NCBI RefSeq assembly: GCF_016807185.1
Contig: NZ_JAEVYN010000002.1
Location: 2,331,367 to 2,395,366, forward strand
Direction of reading: 5' to 3'
DNA length: 64,000 nucleotides
DNA from: Leptolyngbya sp. Cla-17
Lineage (GTDB): Bacteria > Cyanobacteriota > Cyanobacteriia > Leptolyngbyales > Leptolyngbyaceae
Positions 51,123 through 59,381 of the stretch are shown here, in pieces. The first letter of the stretch is position 1. Every line of letters begins with the position of its first letter. The notes under the pieces are model-generated. The model worked only from the letters and a program-made list of their open reading frames with translations. It did not search any database and was not told where the DNA came from. The translations under genes were made by a program, and so were the position numbers.

Positions 51123-51591
51123 CTACCGTCCCCTAATTATTGCTGGGCTGATTTTAGACATAGGACAGGGCGGTTTCTTTGATGGCATTGTGTTTCACCA
51201 ACTGTTGCAGTGGCATCACATGTTTTCTAGCATTGAAACCGATCGCACGATCGCTGGAATGGAACTCAACACTGTTGGCGATGGGCTGTTTCACCTGTTT
51301 GACTTGTTGCTTACCCTGACTGGCATTTTTTTACTTTGGCAGGCGGGGCGGCAAGCAGAAAACTCCTGGTCAGGTCAGGTATTTGCAGGCGCATTACTGA
51401 TGGGGGCAGGCTTGTTTAATGTGGTTGAAGGAATCATCGATCACCATATTTTGGGTATTCATCACCTCAAGCTTGGTGCCCATCAACTATTGTGGGATCT
51501 GGGGTTTCTCGGATCTGTAGGTTTACTGCTGGCGATCGGACTGTTTTTGATTCAGGCAGGCAAGATGGAAAAAGGTCAGTTAACGCAATGA
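51115..51591 (+). CDS. DUF2243 membrane protein
   Basis: A 158-residue integral membrane protein (MSNYRPLIIAGLILDIGQGGF) with four predicted helices and conserved histidines in VFHQLLQWHHM, EGIIDHHILGIHHL and AHQLLWDLGF, typical of DUF2243. The His-rich helices suggest metal or heme binding, but the function is unknown. The start is ATG 51115; the longer frame upstream is in a different phase from the small gene at 50913. It overlaps the next gene by 4 bp (ATGA). Confidence 0.85.
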   Translation: MSNYRPLIIAGLILDIGQGGFFDGIVFHQLLQWHHMFSSIETDRTIAGMELNTVGDGLFHLFDLLLTLTGIFLLWQAGRQAENSWSGQVFAGALLMGAGLFNVVEGIIDHHILGIHHLKLGAHQLLWDLGFLGSVGLLLAIGLFLIQAGKMEKGQLTQ

Positions 51592-52694
51592 ATTGCTTAG
51601 AAGAGATTGCTATCAAGCTGAAATTTATTCGGCAGGTTCTAGAGGAAACTGAGGCCGCAGGGGTTCGCTTACGCGGCACTGATTGGTTTGCATGGGCAAC
51701 GGCGGGTGGTTCTAACACGGTGTTGCTGGCAGCAGAAACCGGAGTGGCTGAAGTGTTGATTACAGCCGCCGATGCGTGGACACTCACTGATGAAATTGAG
51801 GCACAGCGTTTAATAGACGAACAGCTTCCCAATCAAACTACTTCAGATTCCTATCAACTCTTGATTAACCCGTGGGCAGACGGTTCTAAACGAGAATCCT
51901 TTGTTCGGGATGCAACTAGCGGCGGAACGGTTTTGAGCGATCGCCCGACCCGCCATGAATTCCCGCTACCACAATCACTCATTCATCAGCGTCGAGTTTT
52001 GCTGCCCAGCGAACTAGAACGCTACCGCCAAGTGGGACGACTTGCTAGCGAAGCCATGACCGATGTGCTGACTCAAGCACAACCCAACTGGACGGAGTAT
52101 CAGCTTGCCGGAGCAGGCGCAGAGGCACTATGGACAAGGGGACTGCATCCCGCATTGACCTTAGTCGCAGGCGATCGCCGTCTACCGCTCTACCGTCATC
52201 CGCTACCCACGGGCGAGGAGATTGGGCGACAGGCAATGCTGGTGTTTTGCGCTCGTGGATCTGGGTTGATTGTGAGTCTGACCCGCTTCGCGTGCTTTGG
52301 GAATTTGTCGGAGCAAGATAGAACACTGCACTCAGCGATCGCTGAAATTGAAGCTGTTGCCTTGAATCACTCGCAGATCAACACGCCGCTGAGCCAGGTG
52401 TATGACGCTTTAGCCACCGCGTATGAGCAACACGGTTTTCCCAATGCCATTCGAGAGCATCATCAGGGTGGCACGGCAGGGTACGGAGCGCGAGAAATTG
52501 TAGCAACACCGGAAACCCGCGATCGCCTGGAGGCAAACATGGTACTTGCTTGGAATCCCAGCATTCCAGGAGCAAAGATCGAAGATACCTTTGTGCTGAA
52601 TTCGGATAACAGCCTGGAAAATTTGAGTTTTGATCCCCAGTTTCCTCATATTGAAATTGCAGGACGGCAGCGACCGATTCCCTTGGAGCGATGA
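51588..52694 (+). CDS. M24-fold (aminopeptidase P-like) protein, probably inactive
   Basis: A 368-residue protein of pita-bread fold, with an N-terminal creatinase-like domain and a C-terminal M24 domain (ELERYRQVGRLASEAM; HHQGGTAGYGAREI; GAKIEDTFVL). In active M24 peptidases the two metal-binding Asp residues lie in segments aligned with MLVFCARGSGLIVSLTRFACFG. Both appear replaced here (no Asp; S-L-T-R instead of S-D-x-T-R). The first metal Glu also seems lost. A non-catalytic or differently acting protein is likely. It is coupled by 4-bp overlaps to DUF2243 upstream and galK downstream. Confidence 0.82.
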   Translation: MNCLEEIAIKLKFIRQVLEETEAAGVRLRGTDWFAWATAGGSNTVLLAAETGVAEVLITAADAWTLTDEIEAQRLIDEQLPNQTTSDSYQLLINPWADGSKRESFVRDATSGGTVLSDRPTRHEFPLPQSLIHQRRVLLPSELERYRQVGRLASEAMTDVLTQAQPNWTEYQLAGAGAEALWTRGLHPALTLVAGDRRLPLYRHPLPTGEEIGRQAMLVFCARGSGLIVSLTRFACFGNLSEQDRTLHSAIAEIEAVALNHSQINTPLSQVYDALATAYEQHGFPNAIREHHQGGTAGYGAREIVATPETRDRLEANMVLAWNPSIPGAKIEDTFVLNSDNSLENLSFDPQFPHIEIAGRQRPIPLER

Positions 52695-53752
52695 TGGATT
52701 TTCAACAGATTTTCAATGCTGCCCCTGAAGTCGAAGCCAGTGCGCCTGGACGAGTCAATTTGTTGGGCGAACACACCGACTACAACGATGGCTTTGTGTT
52801 GCCCACTGCTATTCCGCAACACACGATCGTTTCCATTGGGTACAGTCCTAATGATCATCATCATTTTTATTCTGCTGAATTAGAAGAATTGCTTGACGTT
52901 AATCCAACCGAACCAACTGCACAGGGCTTTGCCAGCTATATCGATGGTTGTATTCGAGTCTTGGAAGCAGCAGGATATACCGTTCCACCCATTAATATAT
53001 TTGTCACCTCTTCCGTATCGATCGGTTCTGGACTATCCAGTAGCGCGGCACTCGAAGTAGCGACTTTGCGAGGACTGCGATCGCTGCTTAACCTCGATTT
53101 AACGGATGTAAAGATCGCTCAATTCGGACAGCAGGCAGAGATTCAATACGCTGGCGTAAACTGTGGCATTCTCGATCAAATGGCGTGTAGCCTTGCCGAT
53201 ACGGAACATATGCTGTTTCTGGATACTCGCACCCTCGATCGCCAAATTCTACCGTTTCCCGCCGGGGCAGGGATAGTTGTGATTGATAGTGGCGTGGCGC
53301 GATCGCTTGCTAGCAGCGGCTACAATCAGCGACGGGCAGAGTGCGAAGCGGCAGCGCGGCAGTTGGGCATAAAGGCACTGCGCGATGTGAGTGATCCGCA
53401 ACTTGCAGAACAATTACCTGATCCAATTCGTAGACGCGCCCGTCATGTCATTACTGAGAATAACCGCGTATTACAAGCAGCAGTAGGCATTTCAGCCCAA
53501 GAATTTGGTGAGTTGATGAATGCGTCTCACGCCAGCCTGCGGGATGACTACGAAGTGTCTGTACCCGCTTTAGATGCGCTAGTCGATATTTTGCAAAACA
53601 CCCCCGATGTATTTGGCGCACGCTTAACCGGCGCTGGTTTTGGGGGGGCGTGTGTGGCGTTAGTGACTGCGGGAGAGGAGAACGCGATCGCCCAAACTGC
53701 TCTCGAACAGTACAACCGCGTTGGATATGACGGACAGATTTTGGTTAGTTAA
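52691..53752 (+). CDS. galK: Galactokinase
   Basis: A 353-residue GHMP-family galactokinase, phosphorylating galactose at C1 with ATP. Signature APGRVNLLGEHTDYNDGFVLP lies at the N-terminus, the ATP-binding GSGLSSSAALEVA in the middle, and GAGFGGACVAL (third GHMP motif) near the C-terminus. It overlaps the M24-like gene by 4 bp, and the HAD gene follows after 23 bp. With galT this gives two Leloir steps. galE and galM are not in the window. Confidence 0.96.
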   Translation: MMDFQQIFNAAPEVEASAPGRVNLLGEHTDYNDGFVLPTAIPQHTIVSIGYSPNDHHHFYSAELEELLDVNPTEPTAQGFASYIDGCIRVLEAAGYTVPPINIFVTSSVSIGSGLSSSAALEVATLRGLRSLLNLDLTDVKIAQFGQQAEIQYAGVNCGILDQMACSLADTEHMLFLDTRTLDRQILPFPAGAGIVVIDSGVARSLASSGYNQRRAECEAAARQLGIKALRDVSDPQLAEQLPDPIRRRARHVITENNRVLQAAVGISAQEFGELMNASHASLRDDYEVSVPALDALVDILQNTPDVFGARLTGAGFGGACVALVTAGEENAIAQTALEQYNRVGYDGQILVS

Positions 53753-53775
53753 TCATCAATAGTGGAGAAATCAAC

Positions 53776-54438
53776 ATGGCGCTATCAGGAGTAATTTTGG
53801 ATGTAGACGGCACGTTGGTATTGAGCAATGATGCCCATGCTCAGGCTTGGGTGGAAGCCTTTACCGCCTACGATTACGACATCAAGTTTGAGCAGATCCG
53901 TCCTTTGATTGGGATGGGCGGCGATCAAGTGATCCCGCGATTGGTGCCGGAATTAAATGGCAAAGATGGCACGGGCAAGCAAGTCTCGGATCATCGCAAA
54001 GAGTTGATTTTGACTAAGTTTGGTTCACACCTTTCCCCTCCTAAAGGAGCGAGAGACTTAGTACAAAAAATGCAAACTGAAGGATTAAATTTGATTATTG
54101 CCAGTTCTGCCACCGAGCAGGAAATGGACGTTTTGCTCAAGGCAGCACGGGTTGATGATCTGTTGCATCAGATCACCACATCCAACGATGCCAAAGAATC
54201 GAAACCGGAACCCGATATTGTGGAAGCGGCACTCAACAAAGCTGATCTCGCTGCTGATCGCACGGTGATGCTGGGAGATACGCCCTACGATGTTGAGGCA
54301 GCAGCTAAAGCAGGGGTTAGCGTGATTGCCTTCCGCACAGGCGGCTTCAGCGACGAGCAATTGTCGGGCGCGATCGCCATCTACGACGATCCGGCTGACC
54401 TATTAGCACAGTACGATCGCTCTCCTCTAGCAGCTTGA
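53776..54438 (+). CDS. HAD phosphatase, beta-phosphoglucomutase-like
   Basis: A 220-residue HAD-superfamily hydrolase. Motif I is ILDVDGTLVLSN, motif II IIASSATE, motif III Lys in ESKPEPD, and motif IV LGDTPYDVEAA. The cap and layout resemble beta-PGM or phosphoglycolate phosphatase-like enzymes. Lying next to galK it may act on a sugar phosphate, but the family is promiscuous. A GGAG Shine-Dalgarno-like sequence precedes ATG 53776 by about 10 bases. Confidence 0.88.
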   Translation: MALSGVILDVDGTLVLSNDAHAQAWVEAFTAYDYDIKFEQIRPLIGMGGDQVIPRLVPELNGKDGTGKQVSDHRKELILTKFGSHLSPPKGARDLVQKMQTEGLNLIIASSATEQEMDVLLKAARVDDLLHQITTSNDAKESKPEPDIVEAALNKADLAADRTVMLGDTPYDVEAAAKAGVSVIAFRTGGFSDEQLSGAIAIYDDPADLLAQYDRSPLAA

Positions 54439-54661
54439 CCGACAAATTTCTCCCTCAGTTCGTCAGTTTGAGGAGTCCAGTCCTCCGCGACCTAATCGAT
54501 AAATTTGAGATCGAGAGAAATTGAGTTTTTTGAAGAATTGCTGGAACTAGCGCAATTCTACCTCTACCTCTGGGGACAATAGAAGTCGTATAGAAGGCTA
54601 CATTTTGCTCTTTGGAGAGGCAGAATGAGCCCAACCTTCCAGAGCAATAATGGGCAGCACC

Positions 54662-55468
54662 ATGATTCAAAGTATCAAGACTGTAAGCTTTAGTCCCACC
54701 GATTTAGATCAGTTGGCAGCAGATCTGAACCGGGACGGCATTTGTGTGATTCGTGGTTTGTTCGATCGCACGGTGATAGAAGCCTGGGCCGTTGCCTTTG
54801 ATGCCTTATTTCAAGAGCGACAACAGCGACCCGGCGGAGTGGCTCCTAGAGGCACTGCTCGCGGCTATGTCACATTGCCCTGGGTTGCTCCCTTTGCCGA
54901 TCCCGCAGTGTTTGCGAACCCAACGATTTTGGGCGTGCTCGATCGCGTCTTCTACCAGGAATACAAGCTAGTTCAGTTAGCCGCAGATATTCCCATGCAG
55001 GGATCTGAGTATCAGGAGATTCATCGCGATTTTCGACCCCTGTTCTCCGATCAAATCGTGACCCCACTGTATGCGTTAGCCGTTAACTTTCCATTGGTGG
55101 AAGTGACCGCAGAAAACGGTCCGTTCGAGATGGCACGAGGAACCCATGTGATGTCGCGAGACGAGGGGTTAGCCAAAATTCAGGCAGGTGAGATTTCGAT
55201 GGAACAATTTTACATGCAGCCCGGTGATGTCATGATTCGATCGCCCCTAGCATTACATCGAGGCACACCTAACCACACGCCCCAACCCCGACCCATGGTC
55301 GTCCTGGGTTACATCATGCACTGGCTCTATACCCATAAGGTAGATTTAACCCTGCCGCAAGCTTATTACAATGATTTGCCGCCACACCTTCAGCAGTTAC
55401 TCCGGTGTCAAACTGTAGACCAATTGCCTAAGCACGCAACGGAAACCTACGTGAATTTTAAGTATTGA
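54662..55468 (+). CDS. Phytanoyl-CoA dioxygenase family protein
   Basis: A 268-residue Fe(II)/2-oxoglutarate-dependent oxygenase of the PhyH family. Metal ligands are likely in EIHRDFRPLF (H-x-D) and PLALHRGTPN (distal His). The start may be ATG 54662 (MIQSIKTV) or 54650. PhyH proteins hydroxylate diverse small molecules and appear in secondary-metabolism and glycan loci; the substrate is unknown. It overlaps the GH43 start by one base. Confidence 0.85.
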   Translation: MIQSIKTVSFSPTDLDQLAADLNRDGICVIRGLFDRTVIEAWAVAFDALFQERQQRPGGVAPRGTARGYVTLPWVAPFADPAVFANPTILGVLDRVFYQEYKLVQLAADIPMQGSEYQEIHRDFRPLFSDQIVTPLYALAVNFPLVEVTAENGPFEMARGTHVMSRDEGLAKIQAGEISMEQFYMQPGDVMIRSPLALHRGTPNHTPQPRPMVVLGYIMHWLYTHKVDLTLPQAYYNDLPPHLQQLLRCQTVDQLPKHATETYVNFKY

Positions 55469-56454
55469 TGACAGCGTTAACCTATACCAATCCGGTTTAT
55501 CCAGAGTACTTTGCCGATCCGTTTGTTTGGCAGCATCAAGGTGTTTACTATGCGATTGGTACTGGACCCGCAGAAGCCGCAGGGCAAGTGAATGGGGGTG
55601 AGCAACAGCGCGTTTTCCCCCTGCTTCAGTCTGATAATTTAATTAATTGGCAGCCTGCTGGAAACGCTTTGCAGCGTCCTGATTCTGCCCTGGGAGATAA
55701 TTTTTGGGCACCAGAAGTTGCCTACTATGAGGGGATTTTTTATCTCTATTACTCGGTTGGGCAGGGAGATAAAAACCATCAGTTACGAGTTGCCAGCAGT
55801 TCTGATCCGTTAGGACCGTATCAGGATGTGGGTGAGCCTCTCGTTGATCCAAAAACCTGCTCATTTGCGATCGATCCTAGTCCGTTTCAAGATGATGACG
55901 GGCAATGGTATCTCTTCTATGCTCAAGATTTTCTGGATACCGAAGAAGGGGTTCGAGCCGGAACAGCGCTAGTCGTCGATCGCCTGCTGACGATGACGAC
56001 CCTAGCCAGGGAACCCAAAGTGGTTTTACGAGCGCGACACGATTGGCAGCGTTTTTTGTCCGATCGCTCCATGTATGGTGGCGTCTATGACTGGCATACG
56101 CTGGAAGGTCCCTGTGTCCGCAAGCATGATAATCGCTACTACTGCTTCTACAGCGGTGGACGTTGGGAAACCGAAAGTTATGGCGTTGATTATGGCGTTG
56201 CTGATCGGGTATTAGGACCCTACTCTGATGACGGCAACGAAGCAGGTCCACGGGTGCTGCGATCGGTGCTGGGCAATGTTTTAGGTCCGGGGCACAACTC
56301 GATCGCCACCAGTCCAAACGGTCAAGCAGACTATGTGGTTTATCATGCTTGGGATAACCAGATGCAAGCCCGACGGATGTGCATTGACTTACTCATTTGG
56401 ACGGTGGAAGGTCCTCGCTGTCAGGGTCCAACATGGACACCACAGATTATTTAA
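55468..56454 (+). CDS. Glycoside hydrolase family 43-like protein
   Basis: A 328-residue five-bladed beta-propeller enzyme of GH43 type: YTNPVYPEYFADPFVW gives the first catalytic Asp, FAIDPSPFQDDDG the pKa-modulating Asp region, and LEGPCVRKHDNRYY the general-acid Glu. GH43 enzymes remove arabinofuranosyl, xylosyl or galactosyl units. In this galactose and Galf locus a galactan or furanoside substrate is plausible. No signal peptide is present. ATG 55468 overlaps the PhyH stop (TGATG). Confidence 0.85.
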   Translation: MTALTYTNPVYPEYFADPFVWQHQGVYYAIGTGPAEAAGQVNGGEQQRVFPLLQSDNLINWQPAGNALQRPDSALGDNFWAPEVAYYEGIFYLYYSVGQGDKNHQLRVASSSDPLGPYQDVGEPLVDPKTCSFAIDPSPFQDDDGQWYLFYAQDFLDTEEGVRAGTALVVDRLLTMTTLAREPKVVLRARHDWQRFLSDRSMYGGVYDWHTLEGPCVRKHDNRYYCFYSGGRWETESYGVDYGVADRVLGPYSDDGNEAGPRVLRSVLGNVLGPGHNSIATSPNGQADYVVYHAWDNQMQARRMCIDLLIWTVEGPRCQGPTWTPQII

Positions 56455-56594
56455 GTATTCATTCACGCAGAAAGAAGAATACAACTCATTGTTTAATTCA
56501 TTACTTCAACTATTAATATGAGAATCATCTTTCGATGGAATAAAAACTGCTCTTCGGGTAGATAGACGATTTTAATTAGACTGCTATTCTCTGT

Positions 56595-56620
56595 TGATAG
56601 CGCTTGTTAACGCGCTATCA
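56595..56620. terminator. Hairpin between GH43 and the glycosyltransferase
   Basis: TGATAGCGC (56595-56603) and GCGCTATCA (56612-56620) form a 9-bp stem with an 8-base loop followed by GTTTC. It separates the GH43 gene from the next gene in a 226-bp gap and may end the first transcript of the locus. Confidence 0.55.
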
Positions 56621-56680
56621 GTTTCTGCTATTAGATAAATTTAATTATTTGGTTAAATCAATCACATATGGAGTTATGAC

Positions 56681-58045
56681 ATGTTTATGAATCATGCTTC
56701 AGATAATTCTTCTAGTGAAAGAAGTACGGGTAATCCAAAGTTGCTAAATGATTCCTCCCAACTCGAACAAGCCAGTGCTGCGCTAGATTTGCGCTGGTCT
56801 AAAACTACGTTGGAACGGGTCACTTCTGAATTAGCCGATCTCGTTTGTTTCTCTCATTTGCGTTGGGATTTTGTGTATCAACGTCCGCAACATTTGCTCA
56901 GTCGCTGCGCTCAAACTCGGAGAGTTTTCTTTGTTGAAGAACCGATCGCCAGCCCGGACGAAACTTGCTGGTTAGACATCGACCAACGTGAGTGTGGAGT
57001 TTGGGTTGTGGTGCCTCATCTTCCCAATAGCCTAGATGAAGAACAGGCGATCGCGCTGCAAAAACTGCTGCTTAACCAGCTATTAGTTGAGGCTCAGATT
57101 CAGTCTCCTATTCTCTGGTATTACACTCCCATGGCGGTGCCCTTCACGCATCATATAAAAGCGGCAGCCGTTATCTATGATTGTATGGATGAACTGTCTG
57201 CCTTCAAAGGCGCACATCCGGAATTGCAGGCGCGAGAAGCCTATTTATTCAAATTGGCTGATTTAGTATTTACAGGCGGACGCAGCCTTTATGAAGCCAA
57301 ACAGCATCAACATTCCAGTATTTATGCGTTTCCCAGCAGTATTGATGCTGCTCACTTTGCCTACGCAAGAAGTTTGGTCGAGGAACCCGCTGATCAAGCG
57401 GAAATCCCCCATCCCCGTTTAGGATTCTATGGCGTGGTTGACGAACGTATGGATCTCGCCTTGCTGGACGGCATTGCTCAAGCAAGACCCGATTGGCATT
57501 TGGTGATTATCGGACCCGTCGTGAAAATTGATCCGGCAACATTGCCAAGCCATCCTAATGTTCATTATTTAGGCGGCAAATCCTATCAGGAATTGCCAAC
57601 CTATTTGGCGGGCTGGGATGTGGCATTGTTACCCTTTGCCCGCAATGAATCAACTCGTTTTATTAGCCCTACGAAAACACCCGAATATCTAGCAGCAGGC
57701 AAACCTGTTGTTTCTACCTCGATTCGAGATGTGGTGCGTCCTTATGGGGAAGAGAAGTTGGTACACATTGCGGATACCGTCCCCGAATTTGTAGCGGCGA
57801 TCGCCCAAGCATTGGATCCAAACCAAACAAATTCAGAGTGGTTGAGTCGGGTGGATGCGTTTCTATCGCAAATCTCTTGGGATCTGACGTGGCAAACGAT
57901 GAACGATTTGATTGAAACTGCGATCGCCAACAAACCGCAAAAGACGCAGGACAGCATTCAGCCGAAAGCTGCTGTAGGTAATCGTTTAACGTTGGCTAAG
58001 CAACCTGTTCCCATTACTGCCAACGTTGAGAAATCGGCACGTTAA
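56681..58045 (+). CDS. Family 1-type glycosyltransferase
   Basis: A 454-residue GT-B-fold transferase. The N-terminal FSHLRWDFVYQRPQHLLSR is typical of a bacterial GT1/GT4-like family. The C-terminal donor-binding region is ISPTKTPEYLAAGKPVVSTSI. There is no membrane helix. It is followed after 23 bp by glf, so a galactofuranosyl transfer role is possible but not proven. A GGAG Shine-Dalgarno 8 bases upstream supports ATG 56681 (56687 also possible). Confidence 0.85.
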   Translation: MFMNHASDNSSSERSTGNPKLLNDSSQLEQASAALDLRWSKTTLERVTSELADLVCFSHLRWDFVYQRPQHLLSRCAQTRRVFFVEEPIASPDETCWLDIDQRECGVWVVVPHLPNSLDEEQAIALQKLLLNQLLVEAQIQSPILWYYTPMAVPFTHHIKAAAVIYDCMDELSAFKGAHPELQAREAYLFKLADLVFTGGRSLYEAKQHQHSSIYAFPSSIDAAHFAYARSLVEEPADQAEIPHPRLGFYGVVDERMDLALLDGIAQARPDWHLVIIGPVVKIDPATLPSHPNVHYLGGKSYQELPTYLAGWDVALLPFARNESTRFISPTKTPEYLAAGKPVVSTSIRDVVRPYGEEKLVHIADTVPEFVAAIAQALDPNQTNSEWLSRVDAFLSQISWDLTWQTMNDLIETAIANKPQKTQDSIQPKAAVGNRLTLAKQPVPITANVEKSAR

Positions 58046-58068
58046 ATCATTTACCCCTGGAGTAGCTC

Positions 58069-59325
58069 ATGTTCGACTATTTAATTGTTGGTGCTGGTTT
58101 TGCTGGCAGCATTCTGGCAGAGCGTTTGGCAAGCCAAAGCAACAAAAAAATCTTAATTGTAGATACTCGTAATCACATTGGTGGCAATGCCTACGATCAC
58201 TACAACGAAGCAGGGATTTTGGTGCATAAATATGGACCGCATATCTTTCACACCAACTCGCGGGATGTGTTTGAATACTTGTCTCGCTTTACCGAGTGGC
58301 GGCGTTATGAGCATCGTGTGCTTGCCAGTGTGGATGGGCAATTGGTGCCAATGCCGATCAATTTGGATACGATTAACAAGCTATATGGTTTAAATCTAAC
58401 TGCCTTTGAACTGACTGAATTCTTTGCATCGGTTGCTGAACCCAAAGATCAGATCCGCACCTCTGAAGATGTCGTAGTCAGCAAAGTCGGGCGCGAACTC
58501 TATGAAAAGTTCTTTCGTAACTACACTATCAAACAGTGGGGCATTGATCCTTCAGACTTAGATAAATCTGTGACGGCTCGCGTTCCAACTCGCACTAATC
58601 GAGACGATCGCTATTTTACAGACACTTATCAAGCAATGCCGCTCCACGGTTACACGCGCATGTTTGAGAAGTTGTTGGCTCATCCCAACATTAAAGTCAT
58701 GCTCAACACCGATTACCGCGAGATTCAAGACATCATTCCTTATAAGGAGATGATTTACACCGGTCCGGTTGATGGCTTCTTTGACTACCGCTATGGCAAA
58801 TTGCCCTATCGATCACTTGAGTTCAAGCACGAAACCCTAAACGAACGAGTGCATCAGCCGCAGGCCGTGGTCAATTATCCAAATGAGCACCTCTATACGC
58901 GCGTTACAGAATTTAAATACTTAACTGGGCAAGACCATACAAAGACTAGCTTGGTCTATGAGTATCCGAAAGCGGAAGGCGATCCTTACTACCCCGTGCC
59001 ACGCCCTGAAAATGCTGAACTGTACAAGCAATACAAGGCGCTAGCAGATGCTACACCCGGTGTTCACTTTGTGGGACGGCTTGCCACTTATAAGTACTAC
59101 AACATGGATCAGGTAGTAGCGCAGGCATTAACGCTCTATGCTCAACTGGGCGAACGTTCAAGCTGGCATCCTGAAAAAGAGAGTTTACCAATGAAAAAAG
59201 CGATCGCCGCTGATTCTATGGTTAATCCTGCTTTCACTGCCTCTGCTAGCAAATCCTCAAACCTCCCGGTTTCAGCCTCTGCGGGGAAATCAGAGAGCAA
59301 AAATGGTAAGTTTTCATCAACCTGA
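58069..59325 (+). CDS. glf: UDP-galactopyranose mutase
   Basis: A 418-residue flavoenzyme converting UDP-galactopyranose to UDP-galactofuranose. It has FAD motif IVGAGFAGSILAERLA, the mobile-loop and active-site segments HIFHTNS and KQWGIDP, and the conserved C-terminal VGRLATYKYYNMDQV. The last ~50 residues form a Ser/Lys-rich tail beyond the usual ~370-390-residue family length. Together with galK and galT it links galactose salvage to galactofuranose production. Confidence 0.95.
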   Translation: MFDYLIVGAGFAGSILAERLASQSNKKILIVDTRNHIGGNAYDHYNEAGILVHKYGPHIFHTNSRDVFEYLSRFTEWRRYEHRVLASVDGQLVPMPINLDTINKLYGLNLTAFELTEFFASVAEPKDQIRTSEDVVVSKVGRELYEKFFRNYTIKQWGIDPSDLDKSVTARVPTRTNRDDRYFTDTYQAMPLHGYTRMFEKLLAHPNIKVMLNTDYREIQDIIPYKEMIYTGPVDGFFDYRYGKLPYRSLEFKHETLNERVHQPQAVVNYPNEHLYTRVTEFKYLTGQDHTKTSLVYEYPKAEGDPYYPVPRPENAELYKQYKALADATPGVHFVGRLATYKYYNMDQVVAQALTLYAQLGERSSWHPEKESLPMKKAIAADSMVNPAFTASASKSSNLPVSASAGKSESKNGKFSST

Positions 59326-59381
59326 AACACTGCCAGTTGCAGCCAATATCCTGAAAATTTTTAATTCAGCAAGGTGGGAGC

